Below are positions 1 through 5,757 of a DNA stretch of 5,757 nucleotides, in pieces. The stretch is from NCBI GenBank assembly GCA_031260845.1, contig JAISKR010000199.1:1-5757 (forward strand). The letters are read 5' to 3'. This stretch comes from Bacteroidales bacterium. Its GTDB lineage: Bacteria; Bacteroidota; Bacteroidia; Bacteroidales; UBA4181. Position numbers and translations under genes: made by a program. The stretch's first letter is position 1; the number at the start of each line of letters is the position of its first letter. The notes under the pieces are model-generated. The model worked only from the letters and a program-made list of their open reading frames with translations. It did not search any database and was not told where the DNA came from.

Positions 1-1048
1 CTATATCAAGCCCAACTCGCCTGCTGAAAAAGCCGGATTGAAACGTGGCGATGTTTTTTCGACCATCAACAAGAAAAAAATGACGGTGGACAATTATCAG
101 ATTTTGCTTGGCGAAACAGGAGAGGCGCATACGCTGGGAATAGCAAATGACAAGACCTTCTCTTCCACAACAGATGTTTCGCTGTCTGTGGTGGTGTACA
201 AGGAAAATCCCATCCTGCTTGACACTGTTTATACCATTGAGGGTAAACAAATCGGGTATCTCGTCTATAACTTTTTTGCACCCGACAATGGCGATAATAG
301 CCGAAGTTACGAAAAGCAATTGAATGATATTTTCGCCAATTTCAAATCCACGGCGATTGACGAATTGGTGCTTGACCTTCGCTACAATGGAGGCGGTTAC
401 GTATCCACGGCGATTGTTCTGTCCGGAATGATTTCAAACTGTACTTCGCAGGATTTATTTGGCTATGAGCGGTATAATGATATATTAACCGAATATTTTC
501 GGGACGAAGAAGGTGCAGATTTTGAAAAGATGTATTTCGTGGATAAGATTACCGCAAACATTCCCATTGTGCATTTAGACACGAAACGGCTGTATGTGCT
601 TACTTCGCGCGGCACGGCGTCTGCCAGTGAGTTGGTTATCAATTCGCTATCGCCTTATTTAAACAGTATAGTGCTAATCGGTGAAACCACGTATGGCAAA
701 AACGTCGGTTCGGTTACCATTTATGAAGAAGACGCGGTGAAACAGCAAACCAATAAATGGGGAATGCAGCCCATTGTACTGAAAACAGCCAATAAAAATA
801 ATTTTTCCGACTACGGCAAAGGTTTTGTTCCCGATGTAAAGGTCAATGAATTAGATTACGAGATAAAACCCTTGGGGGATACGGAAGAACCGATGCTGCA
901 AGCGGCAATAGACCATATTTTCGGAAAAACTTTCCAGTTGAAACGAAGCAATATCGAGCAATACAGGCATCTCGGCTCTTCAATAGACCGCACGCCGGCA
1001 CGACGAAATATGCTGGTATCGCCCCAAAAATTCAAATTTCAGAAATAG
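1..1048 (+). CDS. PDZ-domain S41 family serine peptidase, 5'-truncated
   Basis: The reading frame is already open at base 2 and ends at TAG 1046-1048, so about 348 C-terminal residues are visible. The TTG at 38 is internal, because the residues before it (SPAEKAGLKRGDVF) are a classic PDZ peptide-binding segment. The S41 catalytic domain follows: LVLDLRYNGGG (about residues 121-132 of the fragment), then the nucleophile motif RGTASASE with catalytic Ser at residue 207 (codon 620-622). The general-base Lys is in TYGKNVG at residue 233 (codon 698-700). In CtpB-like proteases a Gln sits four residues after this Lys; here it is Ser, which may be a subfamily trait. The family comprises C-terminal/tail-processing proteases. 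Bacteroidetes members are usually exported, often as lipoproteins, but the signal peptide lies outside the window. The substrate is unknown. The gene is visibly more A/T-rich than rimO, 50 bp downstream. Confidence 0.93.
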   Translation, partial: YIKPNSPAEKAGLKRGDVFSTINKKKMTVDNYQILLGETGEAHTLGIANDKTFSSTTDVSLSVVVYKENPILLDTVYTIEGKQIGYLVYNFFAPDNGDNSRSYEKQLNDIFANFKSTAIDELVLDLRYNGGGYVSTAIVLSGMISNCTSQDLFGYERYNDILTEYFRDEEGADFEKMYFVDKITANIPIVHLDTKRLYVLTSRGTASASELVINSLSPYLNSIVLIGETTYGKNVGSVTIYEEDAVKQQTNKWGMQPIVLKTANKNNFSDYGKGFVPDVKVNELDYEIKPLGDTEEPMLQAAIDHIFGKTFQLKRSNIEQYRHLGSSIDRTPARRNMLVSPQKFKFQK

Positions 1049-1098
1049 TCGCTTGTGCAAAACGGTCTTTATATATTAAATGTATGTAATTAATTTTA

Positions 1099-2499
1099 AT
1101 GAGTATTCATGATATAACCCCCGGGCTTTGCGCCGCGCATGATTCGGAGCAATTCCCCCTCTCTTGTGGAGAGGGGGTTGGGGGGAGAGGCTGTTTGGAA
1201 AAAATCAATATCATCACGATGGGATGTTCCAAGAATTTAGTGGATTCGGAACATCTGATGCAGCGGTTGAAAGCCGCCGGAATAGAAGCACTGCACGACG
1301 CCCGTTTAGACGAAGCGCCCACTGTCATTGTCAACACCTGCGGTTTCATCCGGTCTGCCCGCGAAGAGTCGCTGGACATGATTTTGCAATGTGTGCAAGC
1401 CAAAAACAAAGGCGTCATTGAGCGGCTGTTTGTCATCGGCTGCCTGTCGGAGGTGTATAAGAAGGATTTGGAGAAGGAAATACCGGAGGTGGACAGTTTT
1501 TTCGGCGTCAAAAGCATGGACGGGATTATCCGGCTGTTGGCAGGCGACCGACAGGCGGCGGCGAACAACGAACGCGCCCTGACCACCCCAAGCCACTACG
1601 CCTACCTGAAAATAGCCGAAGGCTGCGACCGTACCTGCGCTTTCTGCGCCATTCCGCATATCCGCGGGCGTCATGTTTCGCTGTCGCTGGAAGACGTCGA
1701 AGCCGAAGCGCGTTTTCTGTCCGCAGGCGGCGTGAAAGAACTGTTGGTCATCTCGCAGGACGTCACCTACTACGGTTTGGACAATTACAAAAAGCAGATG
1801 CTGCCCACGCTCACGCAACGCCTTTGCCGCATTGACGGCATCCGGTGGCTGCGCCTGCACTACGCCTATCCGCAGCATTTTCCGTTGGAACTGCTGGATT
1901 TGATGCTTGCCGAGCCGAAAATATGCCGCTATATAGACATTCCCGTGCAACATATATCCGACAAGATGCTGAGCAAGATGCGAAGGAATATCACCGGCGC
2001 CGAAACGATGCGGCTGATGGAACAAATCCGCACGAAAATACCGGATATTGCCCTGCGCACAACGCTCATCGTGGGGCATCCGGGCGAAACGGACAAGGAT
2101 TTTGAGCAGTTGCTCGCGTTTGTCGAGCAGATGCGCTTCGACCGTTTGGGCGTGTTCACCTATTCGCACGAAGAAAATACCTACGCCGCCGCGCATTACA
2201 GTGACCGCATTCCCCAAAAGGTGAAGCAGGCTCGCGCCGACCGCATCATGGAAGTGCAGAAAAACATTTCGGAAGAACTCAACCGGCAGAAAATCGGGAA
2301 AACTTTCACCACAGTGATTGACCGCGAGGAAGGCGATTATTTCATCGGGCGCACCGAATACGACTCGCCGGAAGTGGATACGGAAGTGCTCATCGCCAAA
2401 ACGGACGCCACCTGCGCCATCGGCAATTTCTATCCGGTGCGGATAAGCGATGCTTCGGAATATGATTTATATGGTCAAATTGTTAAAAAAACCTCATGA
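1099..2499 (+). CDS. rimO: Ribosomal protein S12 methylthiotransferase RimO
   Basis: Radical-SAM enzyme that adds a methylthio group to a conserved aspartate of ribosomal protein S12 in the cytoplasm. Counting from ATG 1099 (466 aa), the N-terminal MTTase domain has its three cluster cysteines at C43 (MGCSKNLVDSE), C81 (VNTCGF) and C115 (VIGCLSE). The radical-SAM CxxxCxxC is C176/C180/C183 (EGCDRTCAFCAIPHIRGR). The segments DVTYYGLDNY and RTTLIVGHPGETDKDF favour RimO over MiaB. The C-terminal TRAM domain runs from about 403 to 466. Residues 1-32 have no family counterpart and are encoded by a GC-rich repeat-like segment. TTG 1195 would give 434 aa, nearer the usual length, and has GGAGAGG 4 nt upstream. 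ATG 1099 has the A/T-rich context usual in Bacteroidetes. The function is secure; the start is not. The stop overlaps the next gene's start (ATGA). Confidence 0.96.
   Translation: MSIHDITPGLCAAHDSEQFPLSCGEGVGGRGCLEKINIITMGCSKNLVDSEHLMQRLKAAGIEALHDARLDEAPTVIVNTCGFIRSAREESLDMILQCVQAKNKGVIERLFVIGCLSEVYKKDLEKEIPEVDSFFGVKSMDGIIRLLAGDRQAAANNERALTTPSHYAYLKIAEGCDRTCAFCAIPHIRGRHVSLSLEDVEAEARFLSAGGVKELLVISQDVTYYGLDNYKKQMLPTLTQRLCRIDGIRWLRLHYAYPQHFPLELLDLMLAEPKICRYIDIPVQHISDKMLSKMRRNITGAETMRLMEQIRTKIPDIALRTTLIVGHPGETDKDFEQLLAFVEQMRFDRLGVFTYSHEENTYAAAHYSDRIPQKVKQARADRIMEVQKNISEELNRQKIGKTFTTVIDREEGDYFIGRTEYDSPEVDTEVLIAKTDATCAIGNFYPVRISDASEYDLYGQIVKKTS
1124..1147 (+). repeat. Possible dispersed-repeat fragment at the rimO 5' end
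   Basis: This GC-rich stretch contains GGCTTTGC (1124-1131) overlapping TGCGCCGC (1129-1136), then three bases, then TGATT and CGG. The minus strand at 5027-4992, inside the GH2 gene's N-terminal extension, has the same words in the same order, with an extra ~13 nt between the first two. The match is short, so common origin is a suspicion, not a demonstration. It lies in the part of the rimO frame that does not correspond to the protein family. Confidence 0.3.
1155..1190. repeat. REP-like palindromic element inside the rimO 5' frame
   Basis: CCCCCTCTC (1155-1163) and GAGAGGGGG (1169-1177) form a perfect 9-bp stem with a 5-nt TTGTG loop. A second G-rich arm, GGGGGGAGAGG (1180-1190), could compete for the same C-rich strand. 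On the minus strand the element translates as PLPPTPSPQERG, a peptide string I recognise from many spurious ORFs made by dispersed C-rich/G-rich intergenic palindromes in unrelated bacteria. It contains no stop in the rimO frame, so it is either translated as an N-terminal extension or forms the untranslated leader of a TTG 1195 start. Its G-rich end could act as a ribosome binding site. Confidence 0.7.
1184..1197 (+). promoter_or_regulatory. Candidate ribosome binding site and TTG start for rimO
   Basis: GGAGAGG (1184-1190) lies 4 nt before an in-frame TTG (1195-1197). Starting there gives LEKINIITMGCSKN as the N terminus, matching where RimO proteins normally begin. The purine tract belongs to the repeat-like element, so its function may be accidental, and Bacteroidetes generally depend little on Shine-Dalgarno pairing. 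It is listed because it decides between two starts. Confidence 0.35.
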
Positions 2500-3959
2500 A
2501 CAATATACGGATTCGTCCTCTGCAAGCCATCAAAACAAGCGATATTCCCGTGCTTCCTTACGGTGAATTTTGGAAACTCAACAGCCGCCTGCCGCAGGAT
2601 GAACGCTACCACTGTGTGAGTTATTTTGCCGTGCCGGAAGGCGATAATTTTCGTTTCATCTGTTGCATGGCTGACGATGCAGAGGGAGACATCCTCGTTT
2701 CGTCCTGTGTGGAAGACGGTGCGCAAGCCTTGCCTTCGTTTACGGCAGTGCACAAGAGTTTTCATCTGTTTGAGCGCGAAATACACGAAAACACAGGCGT
2801 CCGCTACTTAGACCACCCTTGGCTGAAACCGGTTCGCGACAGCGATTATCCCTTTTTCAGCGTCAAAGGCGAATCCCTGCACGAGATAGGGGTGGGACCC
2901 ATTCATGCGGGCATTATTGAGCCGGGGCATTTCCGCTTTACCTGCGATGGCGAACGGATTTTGCATTTGGAAATCCGCTTGGGCTATCAACACCGCGGCG
3001 TGGAACAACTGATGACGGAAAAAAACCGACTGAATGAGCGCATCCAACTTGCCGAAGGCATTGCAGGCGACGCCACTGTGGGGCATTGCACCGCCTTTGC
3101 CTCTCTGTGGGAAGCCCTGTGCGGCTACGACACACCCAATAGCCTGCTGTGGGTGCGGACACTGGCGCTCGAACTGGAACGCATCGCCATGCACACTGCC
3201 GACCTCAGCGCTATGTGCGGCGACATAGCCTATCAGTTGGGCAATGCCGTTTACGGACGTTTGCGCACACCCATCATCAACTTTTTTCAGGCATGGACAG
3301 GCAACCGCTTTGCGCGTACCCTCATCCGCCCTGCCGCGCTGTTCTATCCTTTTACGGAAAGTCTTGCAGCGCAACTGCTGCACATATTGGCAGATTTTGA
3401 ACGCGATTTTACCCAAATGGGCGATTTTCTGTTCAATATGCCCGGCGCTTTGTCGCGTTTCGAGAAAACGGGCGTGGTAAGCGCCGATACCGCGCTGGAT
3501 ATAGGAATGACAGGTATGGCAGCCCGTTCGTCGGGTGTGCGGCGCGACCTGCGCTCTACTCATCCCGATGCGGTGTATGCCGCCCTGCATCATCAGCCTG
3601 TGCTCTGCAACGCCGGCGACGTGTTGGCGCGGACGCGCTTGCGGCATGACGAGGTACTGCAATCCATCGCTCACATTAAAAAATTGCTGCAATCGTTGCC
3701 CCCGTCCGAAGAAATGGCGCATGAACTGCTGCCGGCGCAGGCAAACAGTTTCGTCCTGTCGCTGACGGAAGGATGGCGAGGCGAAATATGCCACTGCGCC
3801 CTGACCGACATACATGGCGAACTGCTGCATTACAAGATTACCGACCCCTCGTTTCACAATTGGCTGGCATTGGCGCTGGCTGTCCGCAAAAACCCCATTT
3901 CCGATTTTCCTATTTGCAACAAGAGTTTTAACCTCTCTTATTGCGGCGTGGATTTGTAG
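2496..3959 (+). CDS. Complex-I/group 4 hydrogenase-type large subunit lacking [NiFe] ligands (Ehr-like)
   Basis: The 487-aa protein is a fusion. Residues ~1-115 resemble the complex I 30-kDa (NuoC) domain, with the signature LFEREIHENTGVRYLDHPWLKPVR at 91-114. Residues ~130-487 resemble the 49-kDa/NuoD, HycE and Ech large subunit (VGPIHAGIIEPGHFRF and LEIRLGYQHRGVEQLM at 133-173). True [NiFe] hydrogenases carry a CxxC near each end of this domain. Here the first loop reads GDATVGHCTAFA (191-202) with one Cys, and the C terminus reads FPICNKSFNLSYCGVDL (471-487). No CxxC occurs anywhere, so nickel binding and H2 chemistry are unlikely. Family knowledge points to energy-converting-hydrogenase-related (Ehr) complexes, membrane-associated redox units of uncertain chemistry. 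It starts at ATG 2496, overlapping the rimO stop by 4 nt. No small subunit or membrane subunit gene is adjacent. It could be an orphan subunit, or its partners may be elsewhere. Confidence 0.88.
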   Translation: MNNIRIRPLQAIKTSDIPVLPYGEFWKLNSRLPQDERYHCVSYFAVPEGDNFRFICCMADDAEGDILVSSCVEDGAQALPSFTAVHKSFHLFEREIHENTGVRYLDHPWLKPVRDSDYPFFSVKGESLHEIGVGPIHAGIIEPGHFRFTCDGERILHLEIRLGYQHRGVEQLMTEKNRLNERIQLAEGIAGDATVGHCTAFASLWEALCGYDTPNSLLWVRTLALELERIAMHTADLSAMCGDIAYQLGNAVYGRLRTPIINFFQAWTGNRFARTLIRPAALFYPFTESLAAQLLHILADFERDFTQMGDFLFNMPGALSRFEKTGVVSADTALDIGMTGMAARSSGVRRDLRSTHPDAVYAALHHQPVLCNAGDVLARTRLRHDEVLQSIAHIKKLLQSLPPSEEMAHELLPAQANSFVLSLTEGWRGEICHCALTDIHGELLHYKITDPSFHNWLALALAVRKNPISDFPICNKSFNLSYCGVDL

Positions 3960-3975
3960 TTTTCATAGGAATAAC

Positions 3976-4017
3976 AACCTACGAAACTTTCGTAGATCTA
4001 CGAAAGTTTCGTAGGTT
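3976..4017. repeat. Perfect 42-bp palindrome, possible bidirectional terminator
   Basis: Bases 3976-3996 are the exact reverse complement of 3997-4017, with no spacer and AGATCT at the centre. The palindrome is nested: CTACGAAA-C-TTTCGTAG (3979-3995) and CTACGAAA-G-TTTCGTAG (3998-4014) are each 8-bp inverted repeats with a 1-nt centre. As RNA it could form one long hairpin or two short ones. It sits 16 nt after the stop of the plus-strand operon and ~53 nt after the stop of the convergent minus-strand gene, a natural place for a two-way terminator. However, neither side has a clear run of T, so an operator or a dispersed palindromic repeat remains possible. The rest of the 111-bp intergenic gap shows nothing recognisable. 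Confidence 0.85.
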
Positions 4018-4070
4018 ATGTTTGACCAACGTTATTTCCCTATCACAAGTATTTGCGTTTTGATTTGCTT

Positions 4071-4865
4071 TCAAACATTTTTCACGAAAACGCCATCACG
4101 TTCTTGGTCTATGACGCCGCCTTCATAAGCGCATACGCCCATGCGGGGGGAATTGACGACCGGCATAGCGGCGTAGTCGGCAAAATCTTCACATACTTTT
4201 GCGTGTTTTTTGGCGCATTTATCACAAAACATACTGTCTTCATCCCAAATATGCACAGCGCAGATTTGGGTGGCAGGCGCCGTTTTACACAAATCACACA
4301 GCCATTCTGCGGGTTCATTGCGCGAAAGCAAAATGATTTTTTTGTCCGCTTTTACCGGGAACGCTGCTACGACAGTTAATTGAAGGGCAGTAGTGCTGCC
4401 AAAGTCGTATTCATACTCCAATTTCAAGTCGGTATGGAACACGTCTTTCACTTTTCGGCTCATGGGAATTTCGCCGGAAGTTTCTTCCATCAACTTTTCA
4501 TACTCTTTCATTTTCCCTTGTTCCAACAATTCATCGGCTTCAAATAGACCCCACATTCCGCCTCCGCTTCTTCTTGCCTGTGGATCTCTGAAAGCGCTCA
4601 GATGCCCGCAACATTCCAACCAAATGTCGCGAAGAAACTGGTCAACGTCCTTCATTCTCGCTTCGCTGTTTACCCAAAGTGACAAGAAATAAGGCGATTT
4701 TCCCCATCTCGGATGTTGCTCTATTTTTAGCAAAAACGAAAACCCGGGCTGTCCCGTCTTTGCTTTTTGCTCCAAATGGGTTTTTAAATGTCGATTCATA
4801 CCTGCTTTGGCAAAAGTTTTGCCGCAAAAAAGGCATTTGCCTTCTGATTTGGGATTCTGTTCCAT
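4071..4865 (-). CDS. C2H2-type zinc finger plus plasmid pRiA4b ORF-3-like protein
   Basis: The 264-aa protein starts at ATG (4865-4863); a longer in-frame version from 5042 would add 59 hydrophobic, non-conserved-looking residues and run through the promoter region. Residues 11-30 form a C2H2 finger (C11, C14, H26, H30; spacing C-x2-C-x11-H-x3-H). A pRiA4b ORF-3-like core spans roughly 43-170, recognised by LKIEQHPRWGKSPYFLSLW and LKLEYEYDFGSTTALQLTVV. The C-terminal part is a second probable zinc module with C190/C193, C202, H205, C214/C217, H221 and C225. It ends in MPVVNSPRMGVCAYEGG, which I recall from other members of this family. The biochemical function is unknown; some homologues are annotated as IS1096 passenger or plasmid proteins, but no mobile element is visible here. 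Nucleic-acid or protein binding is an inference from the fingers. It is convergent with the hydrogenase-like gene and divergent from the GH2 gene. Confidence 0.85.
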   Translation of the reverse strand: MEQNPKSEGKCLFCGKTFAKAGMNRHLKTHLEQKAKTGQPGFSFLLKIEQHPRWGKSPYFLSLWVNSEARMKDVDQFLRDIWLECCGHLSAFRDPQARRSGGGMWGLFEADELLEQGKMKEYEKLMEETSGEIPMSRKVKDVFHTDLKLEYEYDFGSTTALQLTVVAAFPVKADKKIILLSRNEPAEWLCDLCKTAPATQICAVHIWDEDSMFCDKCAKKHAKVCEDFADYAAMPVVNSPRMGVCAYEGGVIDQERDGVFVKNV

Positions 4866-4899
4866 CTTTGTAAGATTTTTTTTAAAAATATAATAACGA

Positions 4900-4907
4900 C
4901 AAAAATA
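4900..4907 (-). promoter_or_regulatory. Bacteroidetes -7 promoter element for the zinc-finger gene
   Basis: On the minus strand this reads TATTTTTG, an exact TAnnTTTG -7 box, ending 34 nt before ATG 4865 and implying a leader of about 30 nt. No convincing -33 TTTG lies at the expected distance; the best candidate is a T-rich CCTTTT around 4926-4931. The placement supports the ATG at 4865 over the longer frame, because the upstream extension would lie outside the transcript. No Shine-Dalgarno sequence precedes the start (A-rich, ending ACAAAG). Confidence 0.5.
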
Positions 4908-4949
4908 GTGAGAATTTTGAATATAAAAGGGGATGATGAAAAAAATGCT

Positions 4950-4957
4950 TATCTTTG
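4950..4957 (+). promoter_or_regulatory. Bacteroidetes -7 promoter element for the GH2 lipoprotein gene
   Basis: TATCTTTG matches the TAnnTTTG -7 consensus exactly and ends 22 nt before ATG 4980, which predicts a leader of roughly 15-20 nt. A TTTG at 4916-4919 is about 30 nt upstream, further than the usual ~20 nt, so the -33 box is weak or absent. Together with the minus-strand box at 4900-4907 it makes the 4866-4979 spacer a divergent promoter region. Confidence 0.5.
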
Positions 4958-4979
4958 TCGGGAAAACTTTAATCCAAAG

Positions 4980-5757
4980 ATGATGGCAATACCAATCAGA
5001 GGCGGCGCAGTGCCGGAAGGCAAAGCCGCAGAAGAATTTCACGAAAGGCGGAAACGTTCGCTGACAAACGTCTTAAAATCAATATTGACTATCACAGCGT
5101 TTTGTCTTTTCTCGTGTACGCAAGAAAAACAGATTGACCTTTCCGGACAGTGGTCATTCGCCTTAGACCCCGAAGATGCGGGGATAAGTGAACAATGGTA
5201 TGCCAAGCCCTTGACCGGCGCCATTCAACTGCCCGGCTCGTTGCAGGAACAGGGTTACGGCGAGGACGTCGGCGTGCAGACCGGATGGACGGGGCAGATT
5301 GTGGACAATTCGTGGTTTACGTCCGAAGAATATGCACCCTATCGGCAGCGCGGGAACATTAAAATTCCGTTTTGGCTGCAACCGGATAAACACTATGTGG
5401 GTGTGGCGTGGTATCAGCGCGAAGTGGATATTCCCGCTTCGTGGAACGGCAAATACATTGAGTTGGAACTGGAACGGACACATTGGGAAACGACGCTTTT
5501 TGTCAACGGTAAAGAGTCGGGCAAAAGCGACGCCTTGCTTACGCCGCACCGTTACGCTATCAGCGAAACCGGCAAACTGCTGCTGACCATCCGCGTGGAC
5601 AATCGCGTACATATTCCTGTGGGCAGCAATGCGCACAGCGTTTCCGACCACACGCAAAGCAACTGGAACGGCGTCATCGGGCAAATCAGCCTGCGGGCGA
5701 AACCTGCATTGCATATTGCCGACGTGCGGGTGTATCCCGACGTGCGAGCGAAAAAAG
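4980..5757 (+). CDS. Glycoside hydrolase family 2 lipoprotein, N-terminal part (3'-truncated)
   Basis: The frame is open from ATG 4980 to the window edge (259 complete codons). Residues 1-34 form an unusually long, charged n-region ending in HERRKRSLTNVLKS. A hydrophobic stretch and lipobox LFSC with the lipidated Cys at residue 46 follow, so the product is probably an outer-membrane or periplasmic lipoprotein. From residue ~55 (SGQWSF) the sequence matches the GH2 sugar-binding jelly-roll domain of Bacteroidetes enzymes: PFWLQPDKHYVGVAWYQRE (about 130-148), LERTHWETTLFVNG (about 165-178), TIRVDNR (203-209) and SDHTQSNWNGVIGQI (222-236). The catalytic glutamates lie beyond the window, so beta-galactosidase, beta-glucuronidase or another specificity cannot be chosen. 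ATG 4983 is an equally placed second start; no in-frame start lies at the usual distance from the lipobox except GTG 5010. Confidence 0.9.
   Translation, partial: MMAIPIRGGAVPEGKAAEEFHERRKRSLTNVLKSILTITAFCLFSCTQEKQIDLSGQWSFALDPEDAGISEQWYAKPLTGAIQLPGSLQEQGYGEDVGVQTGWTGQIVDNSWFTSEEYAPYRQRGNIKIPFWLQPDKHYVGVAWYQREVDIPASWNGKYIELELERTHWETTLFVNGKESGKSDALLTPHRYAISETGKLLLTIRVDNRVHIPVGSNAHSVSDHTQSNWNGVIGQISLRAKPALHIADVRVYPDVRAKK
4992..5029 (-). repeat. Possible dispersed-repeat fragment with imperfect hairpin in the GH2 N-terminal extension
   Basis: The minus strand contains GGCTTTGC (5027-5020), TGCGCCGC (5009-5002) and, three bases on, TGATTGG (4998-4992), the same words and order as at 1124-1147 in the rimO extension. 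On the plus strand GCGGC (5002-5006) can pair with GCCGC (5025-5029), and TGCC (5011-5014) with GGCA (5019-5022) around a GGAA loop. The segment is GC-rich against the A/T-rich promoter next to it. It encodes residues ~5-17 of the n-region, which does not look like a normal signal peptide. Confidence 0.3.

Noticed and set aside
1049..1098. A separate rimO promoter or a terminator after the S41 peptidase gene
   Set aside because: The 50-bp spacer is A/T-rich but has no TAnnTTTG box and no stable inverted repeat, so neither could be supported.
1155..1177. Rho-independent terminator from the 9-bp GC-rich stem
   Set aside because: The stem is followed by GTTGGGGGGAGAGG rather than a T-run, and it lies inside the open rimO frame, so a REP-like element fits better.
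1306..2217. 303-codon open frame on the minus strand opposite rimO
   Set aside because: It is fully antisense to conserved MTTase and radical-SAM sequence, and its translation is low-complexity and unlike any family I know. Long antisense frames are expected in GC-rich coding DNA.
2808..3857. 349-codon open frame on the minus strand opposite the hydrogenase-like gene
   Set aside because: The plus-strand frame carries clear family motifs from end to end, including the C-terminal NKSFNLSY segment. The antisense translation shows no recognisable domain.
2496..3959. Functional [NiFe] hydrogenase large subunit (H2-producing Ech or formate hydrogenlyase type)
   Set aside because: Neither the N-terminal nor the C-terminal CxxC nickel-binding pair is present, and no CxxC occurs anywhere in the protein.
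4866..5042. 59-residue N-terminal extension of the minus-strand zinc-finger protein
   Set aside because: The extension would overlap the divergent GH2 start, and the predicted -7 box at 4900-4907 lies inside it. The recognisable finger begins just after the ATG at 4865.

Overview
The window looks like Bacteroidetes chromosomal DNA, probably Bacteroidales. This is inferred from two TAnnTTTG-type -7 promoter elements, A/T-rich sequence rather than Shine-Dalgarno motifs in front of the starts, a Bacteroidetes-style glycoside hydrolase family 2 lipoprotein, and an S41 peptidase of the kind common in that phylum. No transposase, integrase, rRNA, tRNA or CRISPR array was seen.

Layout. (1) 1-1048, plus strand: the 3' part of a PDZ plus S41 serine peptidase gene, cut by the left edge. 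(2) 1099-2499, plus: rimO, the ribosomal protein S12 methylthiotransferase. Its first ~32 codons run through a GC-rich repeat-like segment with a perfect 9-bp hairpin, so the true start is uncertain (ATG 1099 or TTG 1195). (3) 2496-3959, plus: a fused complex-I 30-kDa/49-kDa-like protein, related to group 4 [NiFe]-hydrogenase large subunits (HycE/HyfG/Ech type) but without the nickel-binding CxxC pairs. It overlaps rimO by ATGA. (4) 3976-4017: a perfect, loop-free 42-bp palindrome between convergent genes. (5) 4071-4865, minus: a zinc-finger protein with a pRiA4b ORF-3-like core. (6) 4866-4979: an A/T-rich divergent promoter region. (7) 4980 to the right edge, plus: the 5' part of a GH2-family lipoprotein.

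How they fit together. The three left-hand plus-strand genes may be co-transcribed, because the gaps are short and the last two overlap, but they do not form an obvious pathway: a cell-envelope protease, a ribosome-modifying enzyme and a redox-complex-like subunit. The redox-like subunit is the most puzzling gene. Its family works with a small Fe-S subunit and membrane subunits, and none of these is next to it here. The minus-strand zinc-finger gene and the GH2 gene are divergently transcribed from a shared A/T-rich spacer. A second theme is that both rimO and the GH2 gene begin with GC-rich, apparently non-conserved N-terminal extensions that share short sequence words in opposite orientation, which suggests dispersed repeats captured at gene starts.
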